Shown piece after piece: positions 57,991 through 64,000 of a stretch of DNA of 64,000 nt. This stretch comes from Deltaproteobacteria bacterium (GTDB lineage Bacteria; Bdellovibrionota_C; UBA2361; J135). The DNA is taken from assembly GCA_020635175.1 (NCBI GenBank), contig JACKAH010000003.1, forward strand, positions 62,001-126,000. Direction: 5' to 3'. The first letter of the stretch is position 1. Each line of letters opens with the position of its first letter. The position numbers and the translations under genes are program-made. The notes under the pieces are model-generated. The model saw only the letters and a list, made by a program, of their open reading frames with translations. It was not told the DNA's origin and ran no database searches.

Positions 57991-60782
57991 TGAAAGATTG
58001 AGTTAATCTTTTTTATCACAAATTGATTTGGATCAAGGTTTGTAATTGCACCGATCGCCTCTAGTGGCTTAACGGTAGCGTTGTTGCCATCATGAAGTAC
58101 GTCGAATTCTATCTGGTTATCATAGATTGAGAAGGAATCAATTGAGTCAGCAAGTGAGATAGATTTTGTTTTGCCTTTCTTCACTCGTTCAATTTTTCGT
58201 GATTTCCAATTATAGATCTCTTTATATAGGTCCTCACTATTTAAAGAGGAATCGCTGCTTAATGTCGCAAGATAGCTTTGTCTGCGCAGTCTGTGCTGAA
58301 GTGCTTTGTCTTTTAGCGGAACCTCTTCTGTTGCTAAGACCCGAATTCCAGAAGGCAGGGCAGCGTTTAATCGTTCCCCAAGCTCACTTGGGTCAAGTTT
58401 CTTGGTTAAAAATATATCAACAAACTCACACTCACTTTCTACTCCAAGCTGAAGTGGGGGGCCAAAGATAATTTTGGGTTTAGGTGAGAAGCCTCTACTA
58501 AAGGCAATAGGAACCTTTGCTTTTCTACAAGCTCTAAAGAATATGCTTGATAGTTCAAGGTGTCCTGTAAATTTAATCACCTCACGTTTGCTGTATTGAA
58601 GTCTTATCCTCTGTACCGTTGGAATCTCAGGCCTATTAAGAGGGTTACTTTCTTTGCCGATAGGTTTAACCTCTTTTAGTTCAACGTTCTCATGAATGTG
58701 AACAGGTTTATCAGGGCTTTGAAAGGGATAATCAATTCTTGATCTCTCCTCGCTGTAATCAAGAGAGCCTGATCCGAATTCCGGTTGTGCTAAATCCTCT
58801 TCAGGCAACTCCTCCAATAAGGGGACGCTGCCATTTTTCGCTGCAAATAAAATGGCAGCGTCCCCTTTTTGGGTGGCAACAGCATCTTGCTCTTTTTCAG
58901 ATCTCTCTCTTGCTTCGATAATTGCTTCCCATGCCGGGTTTACAATATTTAAACGCGTTTCTGTGCGTTTCCTATCAAACAGTACATTTCGTTGTGAATC
59001 ATAATCACATGCACCACAAGTTGAGCATGTTTGTGTCAGGCAATCAGGAGTGGTTCTGCTAGCAATTGCTCTTTGCCATTCCTTTAAAAAATAGCGCTTA
59101 GGAATATCGCAACTTACATGATCCCAAGGCAGTGTTTCCTCAGTGTTTCTTTCACGTAAGTAGTAATGTGGATCAATTCCAAATTCTTCAAAAGCCTGCT
59201 CCCAGGCCTCTTTGTTTATTTTTTCGACCCAGCCATCAAGTCTGCAGCCGAGTTCATAAGCTCGCTTAACAACAGGAGCAAGTCTTCTATCGCCGCGTGC
59301 AAAAATCCCCTCAAGAAATGTTGAGTATGATTTATGGTATCTGAACTGAATTGGAGATTTCTTAAACGCACTATAGAGAATAGATTGTCTTCTGCGGGTT
59401 TCTGCTTCAGTTATCTGTTCTGCCCATTGAAAAGGGGTAAAAGGCTTTGGTACTAAGGTTGATACGCTAACAGTTACATACTGCTTAGGGCCACAGAGCT
59501 TGTTGACTCTTCGAGCGATATCAACAATTCCTAAGATGTCTTGATCGGTTTCAGTTGGTAGGCCGATCATAAAATACATCTTAATGTGTCCCCATCCGAG
59601 TCTGTAAACATTACGACTCATCTCAAGGATCTCTTCGTCGGTAACACCTTTGTTAATCACATCACGCAGACGTTGTGTTCCTGCTTCAGGTGCAACTGTA
59701 AAGCCAAGTCTACGGATGGTTTGCACCTCTTGCAGTAATTCAGGTTTAAGCGAATCGACTCTGGTTGAAGGAAAAGAGATCGCAAGCTCATCTTCTTGGC
59801 AGTACTTTTCCTTAAGTGATCCAAGCAGAGGTAAGATACTGCAATAGTCAGCGGTGCTAAGTGATAAAAGGGAAAGCTCTTCGTAGCCTGTTGATCCCAG
59901 ACTATCATCGATTATCTTCAAAAGGTCTTCAGGCTTGCGTTCTCTTTGTGGTCTGTAAAGATAACCAGCTTGGCAAAATCGACATCCACGTACACAGCCT
60001 CGCATCACCTCTACACTTAAGCGGTCATGTACAGCTTGGATATTTGGAACAATAGGTTTTGTCGGATATGGAGCATCTTCTAAAGAGGGGACAAGTGCTC
60101 GTTGTACCCCTTGGTAGTCTTCAAGCTTAGACTTAACCCCAATAAAGTCGCCGTCACGATATTCAGGCTCAAACAGGGCAGGGATATAAATTCCCTTTAC
60201 CTTTGCTAGCGCTTGCAGGGTCTCTTTCTTGCTAAGTCCTTTATCTTTGCAGGTTCTGATACAGTTAATCATCTCGATTACTGCATATTCACCATCTCCC
60301 ACTAGAAAGAGATCAAAGAAATCAGCAATCGGTTCTGGATGGTACGCATAGGGACCTCCACCGATTATCAAGGGGTCACTCTCTTTACGGTCTTTCGCGT
60401 AAAACTCTAGCCCAGCTAGATCTAATATTCCTAGCACTCCAGTTGCACAAAGTTCGTACTGAAGGCTAAACCCTAAGGCATCGAATTGGTTTAGTGGAGT
60501 TTTGCTCTCAAGGGAGTAGAGCGGAAGACCTTTCGTTCTTAAAAGTTCCTCCATATCCTTTAGTGGCACAAAGGCACGCTCGGCCCATGCCTTTGGATCG
60601 CGATTTATCACATCATAGAGGATCTGCATTCCGACGTGGCTCATGCCAACTTCGTATGTATCAGGAAATGTCAGACAGAATCGAAAATCAACTTCTCGTG
60701 GGTCTTTTACAACCGAGTTGATCTCACCACCAAGGTACTGTGCTGGTTTATTTACTTTTTTTAACTCTGATTCGTTGATCAT
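57987..60782 (-). CDS. TIGR03960-type B12-binding radical SAM protein fused to a DUF2344 domain
   Basis: 931 residues. N-terminal cobalamin-binding-like domain, radical SAM core with Cys triad in MRGCVRGCRFCQAGYLYRPQ (near 260), RPQRERK, PEAGTQRLRDVINKGVTD and YFMIGLPTETDQD. A C-terminal cysteine cluster (CLTQTCSTCGACDY) follows, then a linker and a TIGR03936/DUF2344 domain (LQYSKREVIKFTGHLELSSI, FSRGFSPKPKIIFGPPL). Such fusions are common, substrate unknown. A palindromic repeat at 58819-58867 is read through as part of the linker. Confidence 0.92.
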   Translation of the reverse strand: MINESELKKVNKPAQYLGGEINSVVKDPREVDFRFCLTFPDTYEVGMSHVGMQILYDVINRDPKAWAERAFVPLKDMEELLRTKGLPLYSLESKTPLNQFDALGFSLQYELCATGVLGILDLAGLEFYAKDRKESDPLIIGGGPYAYHPEPIADFFDLFLVGDGEYAVIEMINCIRTCKDKGLSKKETLQALAKVKGIYIPALFEPEYRDGDFIGVKSKLEDYQGVQRALVPSLEDAPYPTKPIVPNIQAVHDRLSVEVMRGCVRGCRFCQAGYLYRPQRERKPEDLLKIIDDSLGSTGYEELSLLSLSTADYCSILPLLGSLKEKYCQEDELAISFPSTRVDSLKPELLQEVQTIRRLGFTVAPEAGTQRLRDVINKGVTDEEILEMSRNVYRLGWGHIKMYFMIGLPTETDQDILGIVDIARRVNKLCGPKQYVTVSVSTLVPKPFTPFQWAEQITEAETRRRQSILYSAFKKSPIQFRYHKSYSTFLEGIFARGDRRLAPVVKRAYELGCRLDGWVEKINKEAWEQAFEEFGIDPHYYLRERNTEETLPWDHVSCDIPKRYFLKEWQRAIASRTTPDCLTQTCSTCGACDYDSQRNVLFDRKRTETRLNIVNPAWEAIIEARERSEKEQDAVATQKGDAAILFAAKNGSVPLLEELPEEDLAQPEFGSGSLDYSEERSRIDYPFQSPDKPVHIHENVELKEVKPIGKESNPLNRPEIPTVQRIRLQYSKREVIKFTGHLELSSIFFRACRKAKVPIAFSRGFSPKPKIIFGPPLQLGVESECEFVDIFLTKKLDPSELGERLNAALPSGIRVLATEEVPLKDKALQHRLRRQSYLATLSSDSSLNSEDLYKEIYNWKSRKIERVKKGKTKSISLADSIDSFSIYDNQIEFDVLHDGNNATVKPLEAIGAITNLDPNQFVIKKINSIFH
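58819..58867. repeat. REP-like palindrome inside the radical SAM gene
   Basis: AAGGGGACGCTGCCATTTT (58819-58837), 11-base loop, and its exact complement (58849-58867). Same head (AAGGGGAC) and tail (ATTT) as the palindrome at 46241 but different middle. It lies in frame within the inter-domain linker, coding KGDAAILFAAKNGSVPLL. Confidence 0.85.
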
Positions 60783-60815
60783 CAGTCTTTTTGACTCTAT
60801 TCAATGCGAACTTCC

Positions 60816-60862
60816 TGTCATCACGAGAAGTCCGTCATAGACGGACGACGTGGTGATCTGTT
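60816..60862 (+). repeat. Dispersed palindromic repeat, copy 3
   Basis: TGTCATCACGAGAAGTC ... GACGACGTGGTGATCTGTTT with a central perfect stem GTCCGTC (60830-60836), loop ATA, GACGGAC (60840-60846). Ends match copy 1 at 50166. Confidence 0.85.
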
Positions 60863-60892
60863 TATTTCAGAAAAACAATTAACATTCTAACA

Positions 60893-60938
60893 GATTGCCA
60901 CGGTCGCTTTCCCTTTGGGATAGCTCCCTCGCAATGAC
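60893..60938 (-). repeat. GATTGCCAC/GCAATGAC type repeat
   Basis: GATTGCCACGGTCGCTTTCC at one end and TCCCTCGCAATGAC at the other. It is the reverse-complement form of the CGTCATTGCGAG...GTGGCAATC repeats well known from many bacterial genomes (recalled, not searched). Inner CCC TTT GGG stem. Confidence 0.75.
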
Positions 60939-61102
60939 AGGTACTTACCGGGGCAAACCACTGTTTAATTTCAAGCTTGAATATAGTATAGTCAGGCACT
61001 TAAAGATTCAAGCTCAGGCTTATTTTAACTTACTTGAACTAAGTTTCTATATATGGAATCTTAGGTAGATTCGATAACGATTTTTGTCCTGATAGTGGTC
61101 CT

Positions 61103-64000
61103 ATGCGTGTTACACGATTAGAAATTTTTGGTTTTAAATCATTCATGGACAGACTAGTTCTGCCATTAAACGCTGGTATAACCGGGGTAGTCGGCCCTAA
61201 TGGTTGCGGAAAATCAAACATCGTCGATGCCGTACGTTGGGTCTTGGGTGAGAGCCACGCTAAGAATTTAAGAGGGGCTGTTTCTGAGGACGTTATCTTT
61301 AATGGTACCGAGGAGCTTAGGCCTCTCGGCTTAGCTGAGGTTAGTATTACTTTGGCTGCTCAGGATAAAGAGTTTTTTGATGACATCGTTGCTCCTGGAT
61401 TAGAAGTTGAAAACATAATCGATTCAATTGATCTTGAGGATGAGCCAGAGGAGCAGGAGCTAGAGCAGGAAGAGGGGAATTCAGAGCCTAAGCGACTCTC
61501 AGTTGTTCCAGATCGAGAGCAGGAGGAGGGGGAAGAGGAAGCGGAGAAGACGGTCCTTGAAAAGAAACCAAATCTTGAAGTTTTAGATGGTGGAGCTTCT
61601 TCAAGTTCACTTGCTGATAAGTTTTCTTGGCTTAAGTCAGCCAGCGAAGTTCAGGTAACAAGACGTTTATATAGAAGTGGTGAGTCTGAGTACTTTATCA
61701 ATCGAGTTCCTTGTCGCAGAAAAGATATCGTTGAGCTTTTCAGAGCAGTTGGTATGGGTGCACGTACCTATAACATCGTTGCTCAGGGTGAGATTTCAAG
61801 AATTATTACCGCAAAGCCTGACGAGAAAAGACATATCTTAGAAGAAGCTGCCGGAGTGCTTGGCTTTAGAGATAAAATCGCTTCAGCTAACAGACGCTTA
61901 AAGGAAACAGAAGTTAATATATCTCGTATCGACGATATTATTAAAGAAGTAAGTCGCCAGGTGAGTTCGCTTAAGAGACAAGCATCTAAAGCTCGTAATC
62001 GAGAGTCTTTAGTTGAGCGAATTAGAGAGATAGAGTCAGCGCTCTTTGCTGATAGATATATTAGGCATTCCGCTGCGTTTAACGAAGTAAAAGTCTTACT
62101 TGATAAATATCAACGTGAAGAGCAGGAGCGAGAAGTTTCCTTGCAAAAACTTCAGGCCGAAGAACATCAACTACGTAGTCAGTTAATGACAATCGATGTA
62201 GAAAGTGATTCTTTACGTTCTAAAATGGATTCAATCCGTGAGGATCTAAACAATAGAGAGCGTGCTCGACATGCACAGCGTGCAAGATTACTAGAGTTGA
62301 AAGCTTTAGAAGCTGCTTCTGAAACTGAAACTAGAAAGCTTGAGGAGCGTCAACGCACTTTACATGAACGCCAAGAGCAGTGCAGTGAGAGTATTGTTAC
62401 TTTGGAGAAATCAGAGGCTGAACTAACTGCCGAGATTATGCAGTTAGAGACCTATTCTGGTGAGGATCTGAAGCAAGCTGCTACGAAGCTTGATGCTTGT
62501 CGTGCAGAGTTGCGACAAAAAGAGCACGAGATTCGAACTGAGCGTGAAAAGTTAGTTGCTGTAGAGAGTAAGGCAGCATCGCTAGAGGAGCAGATTGAAA
62601 GCTCTTCTCCTGCGACGCGATTAAAAGAGACCCTTGGAACTGAAGGACAGGAGTTCGTTGAAAAATCAATTGGACTTCTTGTTGATGGTTTGCAGGTACC
62701 TGAAGCTTACACCACAGCGGTGCAGGCAATCTTGGCTGAGCATGCCGGATTTTTGGTGGCAGAAGATGCTGAAGAACTTGCGAAAGCTTTTATCAATAAA
62801 GTCTTTGATCAAGGCACTAAGGGTAATGTTAGCCCTGCGCTTGGAGTTTTTCAGGCTGGAAATATCCAATCCCCAATTGTGCACAAGTATGCTGAGTTTT
62901 GTACTAGCTCTGTGAAGCCTATCCTAGAAGTTATTGAAGTCGATCTTCGTTATTCTTACGTTGCAACTCAATTGCTTAGCGAAGTTTATGTCGCAAACAA
63001 TTTAGATGCCGCTTATGAGTTTGTTAATAAACTTCCGAACAGTGCTGATGCTGTAGTTGTAACGTTAGAGGGGGATATCGTATCTCCTCATAGCTTCTTT
63101 AGCTTCAGATATGAAGGTGGTTTAGTTAAGCTTAAAAATCGCTCATTAGAGTGCCAGCAGATAATTGCGGATCTAACTAAGACCTTAGAGAAGCTTTCAG
63201 AAGAGAAGAAAGTTTTACAGCAGAGCGTGACTGAAGCAGAGTCAAAACACCAAGAAGCGCTTCGTGAAAGTCAGCAGCGAGCTTCACAAGTTAAAGATTT
63301 AAGTCAAAGACAGGGAAGTGCTCGTGGTCGACTTGATTCAGAGAAGAGAGTCTTAGGACAGATTAAGCAAGATTCTCAGAGAACAGCTTTTCAGCTTAGA
63401 GAAGTTGCTAATAAGATTTCTAAGTTACAGGACGAGCAGAGGACACTCCAAGCAGAGATCTCAGACGAGATTACTGATGAGGAGAAACAGTTGCAGAAAG
63501 AGCTCGATCAATTTTCATCTAAACTCTCTGAGGTTGAGAGGCGTAGAAAATCTGGTCGTGAAGAGCTGTCTGAGTCCAGTCGAATTGTTGAAAAATCTCG
63601 TTCTGAACTAGATAAGGCTAGAACTGAAACCTCGCGTGCAACATTGAAGCTTCAAAAAGAGGAGCTTGAGATTCAGCACGTCAAAGAGATGGTTATCAAC
63701 GAGCTTAGTGCTGATGCATTTGAGTCAATTCAGAAACTATCTGATGAGGAGCGTGAGAATATACTTTTGTCTGATGAGCAGAGAAAAGAGCATCAAGATG
63801 AAGTTCAGCGCATTAAGACCAGAATTATGAGAGAAGGAGAGGTGGATCCAACTTCAATCGAAAGATGTGAAGAGGAGACACAACGCCTAGAAGAGCTTGA
63901 AACTCAGAAGAAGGATTTAGAGGAGGCTCATCGCACGTTAAGAAAGACAATCGATAAGTTGTCACAGATCTCAGAGCAGAGATTCTTGCAGACCTTTGAG
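61103..64000 (+). CDS. smc: Chromosome segregation protein SMC, 3' part missing
   Basis: 966 codons are open to the window edge; full SMC is near 1200 residues. The N-terminal head starts MRVTRLEIFGFKSFMDRL with Walker A GPNGCGKSN (31-39). TRRLYRSGESEYFIN and the MGARTYNIVAQGEISRII segment are typical. The first coiled coil runs from about 260, and the hinge lies about 512-675 (VDGLQVPEAYTTAVQAILA). An insert of about 85 residues (about 92-178), very rich in Glu/Asp, separates two strands of the head. SMC compacts and segregates the chromosome. Confidence 0.95.
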   Translation, partial: MRVTRLEIFGFKSFMDRLVLPLNAGITGVVGPNGCGKSNIVDAVRWVLGESHAKNLRGAVSEDVIFNGTEELRPLGLAEVSITLAAQDKEFFDDIVAPGLEVENIIDSIDLEDEPEEQELEQEEGNSEPKRLSVVPDREQEEGEEEAEKTVLEKKPNLEVLDGGASSSSLADKFSWLKSASEVQVTRRLYRSGESEYFINRVPCRRKDIVELFRAVGMGARTYNIVAQGEISRIITAKPDEKRHILEEAAGVLGFRDKIASANRRLKETEVNISRIDDIIKEVSRQVSSLKRQASKARNRESLVERIREIESALFADRYIRHSAAFNEVKVLLDKYQREEQEREVSLQKLQAEEHQLRSQLMTIDVESDSLRSKMDSIREDLNNRERARHAQRARLLELKALEAASETETRKLEERQRTLHERQEQCSESIVTLEKSEAELTAEIMQLETYSGEDLKQAATKLDACRAELRQKEHEIRTEREKLVAVESKAASLEEQIESSSPATRLKETLGTEGQEFVEKSIGLLVDGLQVPEAYTTAVQAILAEHAGFLVAEDAEELAKAFINKVFDQGTKGNVSPALGVFQAGNIQSPIVHKYAEFCTSSVKPILEVIEVDLRYSYVATQLLSEVYVANNLDAAYEFVNKLPNSADAVVVTLEGDIVSPHSFFSFRYEGGLVKLKNRSLECQQIIADLTKTLEKLSEEKKVLQQSVTEAESKHQEALRESQQRASQVKDLSQRQGSARGRLDSEKRVLGQIKQDSQRTAFQLREVANKISKLQDEQRTLQAEISDEITDEEKQLQKELDQFSSKLSEVERRRKSGREELSESSRIVEKSRSELDKARTETSRATLKLQKEELEIQHVKEMVINELSADAFESIQKLSDEERENILLSDEQRKEHQDEVQRIKTRIMREGEVDPTSIERCEEETQRLEELETQKKDLEEAHRTLRKTIDKLSQISEQRFLQTFE

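Larger units (their letters stand above)
60783..61102. other. 320-base gap with two repeat elements
   Basis: Holds the palindromic repeat at 60816-60862 and a second, different element at 60893-60938. From 60940 to 61102 the DNA is AT-rich with TATAGT-like boxes near 60985, which could belong to the smc promoter. No gene seen. Confidence 0.55.

Overview
The window comes from a flagellated Gram-negative bacterium with moderately AT-rich DNA. Evidence for the cell type is LptE, a SPOR-domain protein, an Ami-type amidase, lipoproteins with lipoboxes, a KdsC-like phosphatase and two flagellins. The protein set (B12-type radical SAM of the TIGR03960 kind, FabI, an argS-like gene next to a SPOR gene) suggests a lineage with deltaproteobacterial-type ancestry. 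I cannot name the taxon from sequence alone.

Layout. 1-19740 is one nearly continuous run of the str, S10, spc and alpha gene clusters: rpsL (cut by the window edge), rpsG, fusA, tuf, then rpsJ to rplQ, with secY, adk and map inside and a 38-residue rpmJ. 19741-23968 carries fabI, a small helical protein, lptE, cmk and the six-domain ribosomal protein S1. 23969-26735 is an accessory patch: stacked GC-rich hairpins, two paralogous methyltransferase-like genes with matching leaders, and a reverse-strand receiver protein. 26826-32852 is a tight operon (mutS, amidase, tRNA nucleotidyltransferase-like, degenerate argS-like). A SPOR protein, a PP2C phosphatase with a membrane anchor, purH, purD, a kdsC-like phosphatase and an MDR oxidoreductase follow. 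40880-43547 has small reverse-strand genes of unknown role and trxA. 43834-46230 has an SPL-type radical SAM relative without its iron-sulfur motif and a thiolase.

46290-47760 is a sharply GC-rich island holding one reverse-strand DRE-TIM (LeuA-like) gene, bordered on one side by a 20-bp palindrome. 48089-51672 holds a glycine-zipper lipoprotein and two paralogous flagellins. Each flagellin has a sigma-28-like promoter, a long leader and a long, strongly structured 3' region that ends in an intrinsic terminator. An HDOD protein follows. The end carries nadB, a lytic transglycosylase, pgsA, a sulfatase-fold membrane protein, a 931-residue radical SAM protein with a palindromic repeat inside its reading frame, and the first 966 codons of smc.

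Most interesting points: (1) the methyltransferase-like pair whose start codons can both be paired away by a similar approximately 60-nt leader; (2) catalytically stripped paralogs (argS-like without HIGH, SPL radical SAM without CX3CX2C, MDR without structural-zinc cysteines); (3) structured RNAs after the flagellin genes; (4) REP-like palindromes, one in-frame in a gene; (5) the GC-rich LeuA-like island; (6) an unusual switch I in EF-Tu and an acidic insert in the SMC head. No tRNA, rRNA or CRISPR array was seen.
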